51,468 bases of DNA from Endotrypanum monterogeii. Taxonomy: Eukaryota > Euglenozoa > Kinetoplastea > Trypanosomatida > Trypanosomatidae. The notes under the pieces were generated by a model. That model was not told the origin of the DNA. It ran no database searches and saw nothing but the letters and a program-made list of their open reading frames with translations. The translations under genes and the position numbers were made by a program. Shown piece after piece: positions 1 to 10,105 of the stretch. The stretch lies in the NCBI GenBank assembly GCA_000333855.2, contig CM007336.1:491471-542938 (forward strand), in the 5' to 3' direction. Each line of letters starts with the position of its first letter. Within the stretch, counting starts at the first letter, position 1.

Positions 1-114
1 AAAGTCGAGAAACACCAAGGATGTCCAAGGAGATTTTTCTACCATCCTCGCGCTACTCTTCCACGCCACACAGAGCATCCTGCACACTCGCCGTCACATG
101 AGGCATGAGGTGGG

Positions 115-575
115 ATTGCCCACCTTACGCCTTAAGAGTCTCGAGGTAGGCAATCAGGTCAGCGCGCTCCTGCGGCTTCTTGAGCCCAGCAAACGACATC
201 TTCGTCCCCGGCATGAACTTCTTCGGGTTCTCCAGGTACACATCCAGCACCTCCGGCGTCCACACGACACCGGATTCCGAGTTGGCCTTGCTGTAGGCAA
301 AGCCTTCGACCGTGCCGGAGCGACGGTTGGCAATGCCGTACAGGTTCGGGCCCACACCGTTGGAGCCGCCCTGGGTGGCGGTGTGGCACTGCGCAGCACG
401 GCCCTTGAAGAGCTTCTCGCCACGCTCCACATCACCGGGCGGGAGAGGGGCACGAGCCTTTGGCGGCATGTTGAGGGGCGTATAGGTAGGTAAGTAGGTG
501 GGTGGTGGTGGTGTGGAGGAGAGCGCGTATGCCTAGCGAGGGCTGGGGTGGGCGATGATATGAATGGCAGCGAGG
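115..575 (-). repeat. Direct repeat unit A, cytochrome c copy 1
   Basis: About 461 bases that match 2893-3353 at a constant offset of 2778, with two mismatches seen (near 527 and at 569). The unit covers about 90-105 bases of leader, the whole coding region and 10 bases past the stop. Outside it the flanks are unrelated. Confidence 0.9.
125..469 (-). CDS. Cytochrome c, copy 1
   Basis: Mitochondrial cytochrome c of 114 residues, carrying electrons from complex III to cytochrome oxidase in the intermembrane space. The haem site is AAQCH at residues 25-29: the usual first cysteine is replaced by Ala25, so haem would be held by one thioether bond through Cys28, as known for euglenozoan cytochromes c. 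His29 and Met91 (within PGTKMSF) are the expected axial ligands. The [14 protein letters not shown] region and the C-terminal helix match the family, and the length is normal for the group. The start is the ATG at 467-469. The protein is identical to copy 2, which lies 2778 bases to the right. The surrounding 3' flank differs from that of copy 2, so the two mRNAs may be regulated differently. Confidence 0.97.
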   Translation of the reverse strand: MPPKARAPLPPGDVERGEKLFKGRAAQCHTATQGGSNGVGPNLYGIANRRSGTVEGFAYSKANSESGVVWTPEVLDVYLENPKKFMPGTKMSFAGLKKPQERADLIAYLETLKA

Positions 576-653
576 ATAAGCAGAGACTACAAGTTGGGCG
601 AGAGTCGCGCGCGGTTGTGGGTGATGATAGGAGTGTAGAGAGGTCCAAGGGCA

Positions 654-677
654 GGTGGGGTGGGGTGGGGTGGGGGG
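654..677 (+). repeat. G-run block (GGGGT repeats)
   Basis: Four or more consecutive GGGGT units on the plus strand, C-rich on the transcribed RNA. It lies upstream of cytochrome c copy 1. It could fold as a G-quadruplex in the template DNA, or act as part of a weak pyrimidine tract in the RNA. Confidence 0.6.
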
Positions 678-1222
678 TATCAAGGGAGGGGAGAAAGTGG
701 TTGATAGAGGAGTAGAGAGGGACACACAAAAGGAGAAGGAATGATGTGTGGGCATTTGGACTGCAAGAGTGGGGAGGGGTCCTAACATAATCGACAACCG
801 TAGTCGTCCAGAAAATGCACTACCAGCAGTTGCGTCTCTTCTGGTGGGGAGTCTCCGACGCGTTATCGACCACCCTCTTCGCGGGCTTCGCTACCATATA
901 GCACCAATGCAACTTGCTCACCCGAGTTCTTCACCAAGTTCGTCAATCCTCCTGTTCGCATGCGCTTATGAGCCTCCAGTCAGACGTACTCAATGAGGAG
1001 GAGACTCACACGCACGGGTACACACGAGCCAAAGGTCAAGAGAGGGAAGGGGGGGGGGCGTCCCGCAGTGAGGGGCAAAGGGGAGGTGTGCTCTCATCCA
1101 GCGCATTCAGGGAAGGTGTCTCGTTGTTCCTTCTCGCTACATCGATTTGCCAAAGGTATGTAGAAGTGGAAAATACACTATCGTTTCCATGTTCTCAACA
1201 ACAAAAAAAACTGGAACGACGA

Positions 1223-1252
1223 CATATATAAATATATATATATATATATATA
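1223..1252. repeat. (TA)n microsatellite
   Basis: Alternating T and A with one AA interruption, in the gap between the two cytochrome c genes. Confidence 0.9.
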
Positions 1253-1302
1253 GATACATATGGAGGGGGGAGACAGGAGGGGAAGGCCGTTTATTTACAG
1301 CG

Positions 1303-1328
1303 ACACACACACACACACACACACACAC
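1303..1328. repeat. (AC)n microsatellite
   Basis: Uninterrupted AC dinucleotides on the plus strand. Confidence 0.9.
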
Positions 1329-1507
1329 AGACGACACGAGAATGGGGACCGATGACAGCGACAGCAAACAACCTGTAGACGAAGGTCATGAGAGAAACCA
1401 TTGGTAAGTAGGAAGCTGGGGATGAGGGAGAAGGTGCAGGTACAAGTGTGTGTGTGTCTTTATGCATACCGATCGAACTAGAAGTCTCCTCCATTCTCAC
1501 TTACCCC

Positions 1508-1509
<2 letters not shown>

Positions 1510-1539
<30 letters not shown>
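1510..1539. repeat. (AT)n microsatellite
   Basis: Uninterrupted AT dinucleotides, about 15 units. Confidence 0.9.
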
Positions 1540-1725
1540 CGCCATTGGGAAGAGCGAAAAGAAGTACATGCACCGTCACGCATCCACACTCATCCATTGA
1601 TTTCTCTCGCCACCGCTCTGTTTCTTCCCCTTTTAACGTATCCCTTCCCAAGTGTGAAGGGAAATTTTGTCTATAGCTATACTCCCGTGTATTTTTGAGG
1701 GGGAGAGAGACTAGAAGAAGACATA

Positions 1726-1734
1726 TACACACAA

Positions 1735-1778
<44 letters not shown>
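1726..1778. repeat. Compound (CA)n(TA)n microsatellite
   Basis: A CA array with one CAAA interruption runs directly into a TA array. The same compound structure recurs at 35544-35607 and 48310-48339. Confidence 0.9.
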
Positions 1779-2153
1779 GTACTCGACAATAAAAAAAGGA
1801 GGAAAAGGGGGGAAAGGGGTGTAAGGCCTAAAGGGTCCATAGGAGACAGAGGACAAGAGTCCACCCGAAGGCGGAGCTACTAATACCAAAACAGGACGGA
1901 ATAAGTTCAACGGAAAAAAAAAAGCAGGGGTGTGAAAAAAAAAAAAGAGGAGGAAAAGAGAAACATGAGCAAATAAAATGATATTCCCCCCCCCATCTCA
2001 AAAAAGATCACCATCAAAACGTTTTTTTCATGAGTATTTTTATAGGGTAAACAATTAATAATATATATTTAAAGTATGGAATGTGAAGAGGGGGAAAAGA
2101 CCGACTTCGTAGGTCTCAGTTTGTCGTGTACTTCTCGCACGGGTAGGTTGTAT

Positions 2154-2174
2154 CTAATATATATATATAAATAA

Positions 2175-2205
<31 letters not shown>

Positions 2206-2210
2206 CGTGT
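2154..2210. repeat. Compound (TA)n(GT)n microsatellite
   Basis: An imperfect TA/TAAA tract followed by GT dinucleotides with a GC interruption. Confidence 0.85.
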
Positions 2211-2892
2211 ATGCGTTTTGTTTGTGTATGCCCAAATCTGCACCTCTTAGTATCTGCGAGCTACGCATCCGTTGCAGGGAGAAGAAGGGAGAGGGATGGG
2301 GGTGAAGAAGGAAGACCTACGCACCAGCCCCTCGCCCTGCCTAAAAATTGAAAATGGGAGCTGGTTGGGGGGGGGGGGCAGGGCGAATGGGACCTGGGGT
2401 GCAGCACATGCTGTAGTTTATACACGTAAGGGCGAAAACAGGAGATGTTAGTTGACCAGTACTACTGGGCTACGCGCGGTACGCACAGACAATATGTCTC
2501 CTGCCGAGACCCAAACTCAGCTGCTCATGTGTCGCTACTCGCAGTTACCCTTTCTCCCACTCTACTGGGGTTTGGGGGTACTTAGTTGGCTGCAGACCAG
2601 AGATCGTCTGCATCCTTTCCCTATGCCCCCCCCAAAAAAAAACACCCCCTTTGACATTCCCTTTTTTTCTCCTCCTCTTCTCACGTTGCACAATACGCGA
2701 GTGACTTCATTAATAGAGGACGTTCGGAGCATATTGGACCCATACTGATCAACGCGCCGCGTGTTGGATGTCTTCGAGGGGAGGGGAGGGGGAGGGGTGC
2801 CGAGTATGTGTATGTGTGTGTCTTTAAAAATCTGTGCGGTCACCCCCGAAACATCACACACAGCTGTCTTCTTCTTCATTTTGCTCCCCCGA

Positions 2893-3353
2893 ATTGCCCA
2901 CCTTACGCCTTAAGAGTCTCGAGGTAGGCAATCAGGTCAGCGCGCTCCTGCGGCTTCTTGAGCCCAGCAAACGACATCTTCGTCCCCGGCATGAACTTCT
3001 TCGGGTTCTCCAGGTACACATCCAGCACCTCCGGCGTCCACACGACACCGGATTCCGAGTTGGCCTTGCTGTAGGCAAAGCCTTCGACCGTGCCGGAGCG
3101 ACGGTTGGCAATGCCGTACAGGTTCGGGCCCACACCGTTGGAGCCGCCCTGGGTGGCGGTGTGGCACTGCGCAGCACGGCCCTTGAAGAGCTTCTCGCCA
3201 CGCTCCACATCACCGGGCGGGAGAGGGGCACGAGCCTTTGGCGGCATGTTGAGGGGCGTATAGGTAGGTAAGTAGGTGGGTGGTGGTGGTGTGGAGGAGA
3301 GCGCGTGTGCCTAGCGAGGGCTGGGGTGGGCGATGATATGAATGGCTGCGAGG
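2893..3353 (-). repeat. Direct repeat unit B, cytochrome c copy 2
   Basis: Partner of 115-575. The left border falls just after the stop codon. The right border falls about 5 bases inside the predicted spliced-leader acceptor, so the shared block is almost exactly 5'UTR plus coding sequence. Confidence 0.9.
2903..3247 (-). CDS. Cytochrome c, copy 2
   Basis: Second tandem cytochrome c gene, encoding the same 114 residues as copy 1, with AAQCH at 25-29 and axial ligands His29 and Met91. It lies upstream of copy 1 in the direction of transcription. Identity extends through the 5' leader but stops about 10 bases after the stop codon. A strong pyrimidine tract ending in TTTCTTAG lies about 110 bases before the ATG. 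Copy 1 has only a weaker candidate acceptor at the matching place. This copy may therefore be spliced more efficiently, though that is inference. Confidence 0.97.
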   Translation of the reverse strand: MPPKARAPLPPGDVERGEKLFKGRAAQCHTATQGGSNGVGPNLYGIANRRSGTVEGFAYSKANSESGVVWTPEVLDVYLENPKKFMPGTKMSFAGLKKPQERADLIAYLETLKA

Positions 3354-3357
3354 GAGA

Positions 3358-3395
3358 CTAAGAAAGAAGGATAGAGAGAGGAGCAGAATAGATTC
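3358..3395 (-). promoter_or_regulatory. Predicted trans-splice acceptor, cytochrome c copy 2
   Basis: On the minus strand a run of C and T (plus-strand complement at 3360-3384) ends in TTTCTTAG, with the AG at 3358-3359. This is the expected form of a spliced-leader acceptor, about 110 bases before the ATG. Predicted from sequence only. Confidence 0.6.
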
Positions 3396-5810
3396 TCTCA
3401 AATCGTTAGAGGAGACATTTCCGTGAGGCGGAGGGAGTATGGGAGCGGGCAAGAAAGCGCTGAAGACGTGGATGCATGCAAAGCGTATTTTTGTCTTTGC
3501 TTCCCTTGTAGAGTAGCAAGGTAGTGTGATGAGTGGCAGTCGTGGGGGATTGACAGGTGCAGCGACTAGGCGACTATGGGTACAGGAGGTGGGTGGGGGG
3601 CGGAGTGGTGAAGGAGCCGATCAAACGTAACGCTCCAACTTGCCCTCACTCTTCAAGTCAAGAGCACTCCTTCCCACACCTTGCGCGCAATAACGGGTAG
3701 GTACTGCCAATGCCCATCTTAGCAGCGCCTTGCTTCGCTTTTTCAACACCGAGGGTCCCTCACGCTCTAGCTTCTCTACCAACTTATTTAATTTTGGGTG
3801 TTTCCTTGGGGAGGGGAGTGCGTGCGTGCGCGTTGCATCCCGCCCTTTATTTCTTTTTTTGTAAATTTCTTTTTTTTTCTTCTCCATTTTGGACCCGGGC
3901 CTTTTCGTTTGATGTTTCAAGTGACTACGAATTTGGGCAGATGAGTGGTGGATGGGGGGGGGGGAGGGGACAGGGGAGCAGCGGCAGACAGAGGGCCATG
4001 AAACGAGCACCGATGACACCTATTCCTCCACGGACAAGCACACGATAGGGGGAGCGACTCCTCCTCTCTCCCTCACCCATGCCCCCTCCCCCTCCCTCTT
4101 CATGAAACAAACAAAAAAAAAAGCGCAGACAGGCACACATTGTGGAGGATGTAAGCTGTGGCGCATTCATCTGTCACTCCAATCAACCACGACCTAACCC
4201 CTCCCCCCCTCCACAACAGAGAATATATATATATATATATACATCCTCACTCAAACATTCTCATGGAGAAAGGCGTCCGAAGTACATCAGAAAGCGGTGG
4301 CAGTGGTGGTTTTGATGGTGAGGAGGAGGGGTTGACTGGCGATAAAAAAAAAAAAAGAGGAACGCTTTGCTTGCAGGTAAATTGCATTCACAGACAAAAT
4401 GAAGGAGGAGGGGGGAGGGGGGAGAAGAGGGGGAGAAGAGGGGGGGGGGAAGAGGGGGAGGGGTCATGTACGAGACGTAAACGCACGCAAGACAGGAATG
4501 AAGAAGAACGAGGACGACTGTCGATGATAGGAGGACAAGTAGACAGAGACGTCGTTTGTCGTCGTGCGATGAGTAAGGAGGTGTGAGGAACACGAAGTCT
4601 GCACAATATACATGTGCAAGTCTAATGTATGAGGTAAAGTCGGGGGATTCACAGGCCTGGAAAAGGGGTGGGAAGGAGCAGCAGAGCAACAGAAAGGCAT
4701 ATCGATGTACACCCATGTGCGTGCACTGACGGAAAAAATGGTCGGTAAAATGAAAAAAGGACCTAAGAAACAGAGAGGCAAGTGTTTATGGAAGGGGTCC
4801 CGACGAGAAAAAAAAGGGGAAGAGATATCACCGCAAGAGCCTCAAAGTGCAGGGTGTTTTTCTCGCACCATCACCACTACACACTACTCTCACAACTCTT
4901 ACCTTGACACATGAATCACTCAAAAAAAAAAAATATATATATATATGCTTTGTAGTAGACAAAGCCAATAGTGTTCAGACCGCCGCACATGCACATACAC
5001 CCCCCCCCCAAAAAAAAGACAACAGAATCATTACTGTACCTATGATTGAAGAAGAACAAGGTGAGAATGGGAGTCCATGGGATAACATGCTGCCCCCCCC
5101 ACACACACACCTTTTTAAAAAATGGGTGAAGAGGAGGGTCGAGCCAAAATGAGAGAGTCGATGTATCGTACGGACATACACAAAAAGTGTTGAGCACGGG
5201 GTATAATACACCCCCAAATACTGAAAAGAAGAATGGAGTGGGGGGGAGCGTGGCTCGTACGGAAATGAGAGTGAGTGAGTGGAGGAGGGGATTGGAGGAA
5301 GGAGCGTACACATACATACATCCATTCATCACCGACTCCCTTGATATATGTATATATCTCAAGACCACATATGTGCTTCGCCATCCCTCACCCTCCTAAA
5401 GAGCCAACGCAACCCGAAAGCGTAAGGAGGCGGAGATGAAATATATATTATACAAAGGGACGCATACACAAAAATCAAGTCGACGACACGCACATACACA
5501 CAGACATTAGGTCGATAATTAAAATTAAAAAATTAAATGAAGTTCGATATTCAAACAAAAAGCGGAGGGTCGGCTGCAAAGGAAAAAGGCCATTTATCTC
5601 GTATCTGTGAATATCGAGCGCAGATATTTGAGCATTTCAACCCATCCCCCCCCCCTTCTCACATACACAGACTTGATAGTTGTGATGCCACTAATGGTGG
5701 TTTGGGGTAGCTCTTTCTTTCCTTGTGTGTGCGTGTATGTGAGTCAAGTGGTGTGGTCAGTAGACTCAGATCCATCTCCTCCTAACGCAAAAAAAAAACA
5801 TTATTTACAC
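3396..5810. other. Intergenic region, LRR gene to cytochrome c copy 2
   Basis: About 2.4 kb without a supported gene, expected to hold the 3'UTR of the LRR-protein mRNA. It is rich in A and G homopolymers, with a T-rich plus-strand stretch at 3845-3890, a G-rich block at 4400-4460 and short TA tracts near 4222-4240 and 4930-4945. No RNA gene recognised. Confidence 0.75.
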
Positions 5811-8800
5811 TTAAGTCTTCACCTGCTCATGTGAAGATGCCTCGAATTCATCACTGATAATAAAGGTAACGCGGCGACGTCGCGGCACCCGAAACTGGGT
5901 CGGCGCTGCGGTGCTGTTCAGCCGCGTGCTTCTATCATGTAGGCTCGACTCCTTCAGTCGCAGGTGGCGCACCATCATAGTGTTGACGACCTCGTCCTCG
6001 ACTTCTTCGTCGGCGCACGTGTTTGCAATATCGAGCACTGTAAGCTCTGGCAGCTCAATCACGCCACAAAGCCCCGCCTTCGTGACGCACGAGTGGTTGA
6101 GACGCAACGTCCGCAGGCGACGACAGGAACACAAGCACCTTACGTCTGAGATGTGCCGATTTCCAGTCATCTCCAGTGTCTCGAGCGCAAGCAAAGTACC
6201 CAACGCTTCGATGGCTCTGTTGCTCAGAAGTGCACAGCCGTTGAGGTACAAAGTTATGAGCGATGTAGATTGCTCTAGAAAGGCGAGGTCATCCACGGAG
6301 CTGTTCGACAGGTCAAGCAGCGTCAGGCACGGCATTCCATGCAGCCCTGTCAAGCGCGGAGAGATAACCCAGCACTCGAGGGCCGGCACCAGCCCACTGC
6401 TGTCACGTCGCTCTTTCCATCGCCAGACAAGTTCCTTGAGTTGACACGTCGGGTTTATCGCTTTGTCAATATCCTCTACGACGGTGTCGCTGATGTCGAG
6501 GTGCTGCAGCGCCTTGAGCTGGTTGATGCGACCGAGGGTGAAGCCGCGGGCATTGCGGTTCGATCTGACGCGTATTTGATGGAGCGCCACAGCGCCGCCA
6601 GCGAGAAAATCTAGCGACGTGATGCTCGTCTGTGAGATGTCCAATACTTCCAGTGTACGGATCTCTTCGATACCGCGCAGGCCATCCACCGTGACGAGCG
6701 TCTCGACGATGATGAGCTCGCGGAGTGAGCCGTGGCCTTGCAGACCGCGTAAATCATACACATCCGTGAAGGAAAGATCAAGACACGTGAGGCGTTGCAG
6801 CCTGTGAATGTCTCCAATGGTGTTCAGCACTCCAGTCGAGTAAAAAAATAACTCACCCCCCACGGTATCGGCTTTCTCGGCGAGGTTGTCAGTCGGATGT
6901 GTAATCACCAACGTCTCCAGGGTCCCGGCGAGACGAGAGATCGTGTTGATAGCGCGGTTGTCGACGCGCGTTCGGCGCAGAAAGAGGTGCTTGAGTGACT
7001 TGCTTTCGCAGAGCGAATGAAACAGCCTAATGTTATTGCACGACATGTCAAGCCACTCAAGCGTGGGGATGCTGGCGAGCCCAGCGAAACTCGCCTCCGT
7101 CTCTGGCAGAGCCAGGGGGTTGTCTGAGGCTAGGTCTTCCTCCAGGGCCCGCGGTTGTTGTATCATGTAGCTGCAATTCTCAAGATTCAGCCACTGCGCA
7201 CGAAGTGTTTTGAGAGAGCGACTACGTTGCAGCAGAGACAGGTTCGTGACCTTGGTGGTGCTCAGATCGAGGGTGATGAGTCTCGGCATCTCGCCGACGC
7301 CAGCAAGGCCCTTGTCAGTGATGGGGCAACTGTACGCGATGATTGTATGGATCGAGGACGACATGGCGAGCTGCTTCAGTGAGGTGACTTTGGTACGTGC
7401 GACCCTCACAAACCCCAGTGTCGGCAGCCGTTCCAGCCCGGCAAGACCCTCGCTGCCCACCCGCGTGCCGGTGAGATGGAGATCTGTTAAAGATTTGCTG
7501 GAGGCAAGGCACGTGACATCATTAATGGGCGTCCTACTCACGTCAAGTCGCCGCAGCTGCTGCAGTTCCTCTAGCCCCCAAATTCCCTCGTTCGTCAAGG
7601 GCGAGAACCGAGCATCGATCTCCTCAATCCCGCATTGTCTGCCCGCTGCTCTAGCCGTCGGCGTCACTAGGGGCACCAGGGTCGTCAAGTAGCGCATGTG
7701 CGATACACAGACGGACTTGAGCGTGGGAATATCTGCCAGCCCGTGCAGCCCTTCGCTGGGAATGGTGCTACCCCTCAAGTTCAGTACGCGCAACGTTGCT
7801 GACAGAGAAAGCGTTGTGCCAACGTTGGTGAAGGTGGACATGGACAAGTTCAGCTCTGTGTTCATCAAGTATGGGTTCAGGGCAGCGGCTTCTGCCATCA
7901 CAGCGGAAATCTCGCATTCCGTGAAAGATCGAGGCCGCTCCGTGTCATTTGAGACCGTGCTCGTGCCTGCGTTGGGGTTGAGGCGCCGCGGTGAAGCGTA
8001 AGGCTTCTTGCTCTGCAACCGAGAGATCCTCGTGGAGGTGGGCCCCGACCGTCGGGGGTCCGCAGTGGGATGACCAGGGGCAGGTTGCGGTGGCGTTGTC
8101 TCTGGGGCCATAACATTTGGCTCCGCCTTTGCTGCTGGGCTGTGGCCGCTGTACTGGTTAGGCTGCTTGCAGCGGCGAACGCCAGGCGACGACATCACAA
8201 GTAGGGGGCTATGGGCATTTGCATTCAACCTTGTGGCTGGCAGCGAGTGCTGCTCAGCGCTGCTCACCTTGTCGGTGTAGCTGGCTAATTCTGGCGGAGG
8301 GTTCGTTACTATGACTACCCTTGACTCCACAGACGGAGATGCGGCGGTAGCGGCCTCGAGGGGCAAATGAGTGCCTGTCGGCTGAGACACTCGAGGCGAA
8401 ACTGTGATTATGCTGGAATTCAGCGAATCAGAGGGGCTACCGGGCAACCGCGATGATGCGGGAGAGCACTCTTTCATGGCGACAAATGGACGCACTGGAC
8501 TTGTGGGGAGTACGCCAGACGATGGGGACGATGCCGGCACTTCCCGTGGTGCCCCCCTGGTTGGTGAGTTGTTGTTTTGTACGTCTATGCCACTGCCGTG
8601 AGCGTCGCGATCTGGAAGCTTCGGCATCGCTAGGTGCAGGGTACGTGGACGAGCCGGTGGCTTGGCAGAGGCGATCTGCGGGTTGCCAGCTTTCGTGTTG
8701 GAGCCTCGCGGCCAGGACATGGAGAGTGGTGCGCTTGTGTCACCGAGGAGTGGCAAGGCGGGTGAGGTCAACATCTTCCTTTCAGAGTCTTTCATCAGTG

Positions 8801-9557
8801 AATTTGTTGTCCGTTGCTGCTGCTGCTGCTGCTGATCTGTCTGCTCAGTAGATGGGAGCTGAGGGCGCGAGCCTTGTGCGAAAGGGAATGGCGGAGTTGG
8901 TGGACGTTGAGTGGGGCCAGCTTTAGAAACGCTGAGAGAGTTACGCGTGATGGCGGCCCGGGACGACGGGCTTGAGAACCCGCAAATGCTGCCCGTTGCC
9001 GCTATTGGGGTGACGCAAAGCGTCGAAGGCTGTGGCGTGCTCTGTGAGAGCGACATCTTGCGCCGTGGGGACGGGGTCTCCTTCATGGGGATCTCTGGGA
9101 CTGCCTCGCTGGCGCAACTCCAGTCCTTGGGATGGCTATTTCTGTTTAGTGGAACCGTCTGTGGACTCAGTTTTGATGACAGAGGCATCGTCTGCGTCTC
9201 AGGCTGATCGGCATGTGCTCCTGCCGTCGGGCATCCCTTCGAACTAGGATCGCCACAGAAGCGACCTTCACACACCGCTTCTTGCTTTCTTTCCGCCAAC
9301 AGTCGCAGGTTAAACTGCATCAAGGCTTCCCGCATGGCGGGTTTGATCTCTTGTGTACACGCTGGTGCCTCCCCCCCCTCTGGGACCTCGGTAAGCGATG
9401 GTGACATGGACGTTGGAGTTGGCGACTCTGCTTTCCGGCGTGATGAGACGGTAGGCAACGACGGAGTCTGCCCATTGAGGGAATCAAGTGTCATCGGCTG
9501 TACCAGTGATATACGTGCGCTGGGCAAGATAAGATCTTTCCTGCTGGAGAGGTGCAT
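5811..9557 (-). CDS. Leucine-rich-repeat protein
   Basis: A 1248-residue protein in the frame that starts with the ATG at 9557. Residues 1 to about 560 are rich in Ser, Pro and Thr, look disordered and include a run of seven Gln near residue 243. From about 570 to 1205 there are many leucine-rich repeats of the form LxxLxxLDLSxTxVxDL, typical of trypanosomatid LRR proteins. There is no clear signal peptide or membrane segment, so it is probably intracellular and a binding scaffold; the partner is unknown. The C-terminal tail has four Arg followed by VTF (RVTF at 1229-1232) and then acidic residues, which fits a protein phosphatase 1 docking motif. The true start is uncertain: the first ATG after the predicted splice site is at 9688, in another frame. 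Confidence 0.88.
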   Translation of the reverse strand: MHLSSRKDLILPSARISLVQPMTLDSLNGQTPSLPTVSSRRKAESPTPTSMSPSLTEVPEGGEAPACTQEIKPAMREALMQFNLRLLAERKQEAVCEGRFCGDPSSKGCPTAGAHADQPETQTMPLSSKLSPQTVPLNRNSHPKDWSCASEAVPEIPMKETPSPRRKMSLSQSTPQPSTLCVTPIAATGSICGFSSPSSRAAITRNSLSVSKAGPTQRPPTPPFPFAQGSRPQLPSTEQTDQQQQQQQRTTNSLMKDSERKMLTSPALPLLGDTSAPLSMSWPRGSNTKAGNPQIASAKPPARPRTLHLAMPKLPDRDAHGSGIDVQNNNSPTRGAPREVPASSPSSGVLPTSPVRPFVAMKECSPASSRLPGSPSDSLNSSIITVSPRVSQPTGTHLPLEAATAASPSVESRVVIVTNPPPELASYTDKVSSAEQHSLPATRLNANAHSPLLVMSSPGVRRCKQPNQYSGHSPAAKAEPNVMAPETTPPQPAPGHPTADPRRSGPTSTRISRLQSKKPYASPRRLNPNAGTSTVSNDTERPRSFTECEISAVMAEAAALNPYLMNTELNLSMSTFTNVGTTLSLSATLRVLNLRGSTIPSEGLHGLADIPTLKSVCVSHMRYLTTLVPLVTPTARAAGRQCGIEEIDARFSPLTNEGIWGLEELQQLRRLDVSRTPINDVTCLASSKSLTDLHLTGTRVGSEGLAGLERLPTLGFVRVARTKVTSLKQLAMSSSIHTIIAYSCPITDKGLAGVGEMPRLITLDLSTTKVTNLSLLQRSRSLKTLRAQWLNLENCSYMIQQPRALEEDLASDNPLALPETEASFAGLASIPTLEWLDMSCNNIRLFHSLCESKSLKHLFLRRTRVDNRAINTISRLAGTLETLVITHPTDNLAEKADTVGGELFFYSTGVLNTIGDIHRLQRLTCLDLSFTDVYDLRGLQGHGSLRELIIVETLVTVDGLRGIEEIRTLEVLDISQTSITSLDFLAGGAVALHQIRVRSNRNARGFTLGRINQLKALQHLDISDTVVEDIDKAINPTCQLKELVWRWKERRDSSGLVPALECWVISPRLTGLHGMPCLTLLDLSNSSVDDLAFLEQSTSLITLYLNGCALLSNRAIEALGTLLALETLEMTGNRHISDVRCLCSCRRLRTLRLNHSCVTKAGLCGVIELPELTVLDIANTCADEEVEDEVVNTMMVRHLRLKESSLHDRSTRLNSTAAPTQFRVPRRRRVTFIISDEFEASSHEQVKT

Positions 9558-9688
9558 TTTGGGGTAGCTTCAGCGTTGCTGTGATGCCTATCGCTCATGG
9601 GACTGCTCTGCCCAGCCACTGTCTTGTCGTTAGACGCTTTCGTATTGACCGCAGGTTCCAGGGCTGATGACGGGGATGCGTTGTTCAT
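9491..9688 (-). other. Possible frameshifted N-terminus of the LRR protein
   Basis: A 65-codon frame beginning at the ATG at 9686-9688, which is the first ATG after the best splice acceptor (9714). Its first 44 residues are Ser-, Ala- and Pro-rich like the start of the LRR protein. It runs into the LRR frame with a one-base offset at the A4/C4 run (plus 9557-9564). One extra base there would join the two frames. The alternatives are a short upstream open frame, or chance. Confidence 0.4.
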
Positions 9689-9713
9689 CAGCTGTGGAGA
9701 CTGAGCTCCGATC

Positions 9714-9785
9714 CTAGGTGGAGTTCACACCAAGGGAAATGACGTCAATGGGAAGTCGAGAAAAAGGAAAAACAAAGGGGAAGGT
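9714..9785 (-). promoter_or_regulatory. Predicted trans-splice acceptor, LRR gene
   Basis: On the minus strand a T- and C-rich stretch (complement of about 9722-9785) precedes CCACCTAG, with the AG at 9714-9715. It would give a leader of about 26 bases to the ATG at 9688, or about 157 bases to the ATG at 9557. Confidence 0.5.
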
Positions 9786-10068
9786 CCAGTGAGGGAGTTC
9801 CAGCTTCAGAGAAGGAGCCACAGAACTGCTCCTCCAACAATGGGAGAAACAAACAAAAAAAAATTAAGGACGGAGGGGACACGAAGGGAAGGGAAGAGAA
9901 TATGTTCAAGACTTGAGCCGCCCCTTCACCCACCCTACCCCTTTTCCTAGCCAAAACGAATACACACTAACTGGCAAAGTAAAAAAAAAAAAAGGTAAGT
10001 GCAGGTGAGATGTAGAACAGTTAAGTCGAGGGTGGTGACAGAGATACAGCCGCCGTACCAGACAATAG

Positions 10069-10105
<37 letters not shown>

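Larger units (their letters stand above)
576..2892. other. Intergenic region between the cytochrome c genes
   Basis: About 2.3 kb with no supported gene. It should hold the 3'UTR of copy 2 and the splicing region of copy 1. It contains a G-run block (654-677), four TA or CA microsatellites between 1223 and 1778, a TA/GT tract near 2154-2210, and many A and G homopolymers. Short open frames here encode only repeat peptides. Confidence 0.8.
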
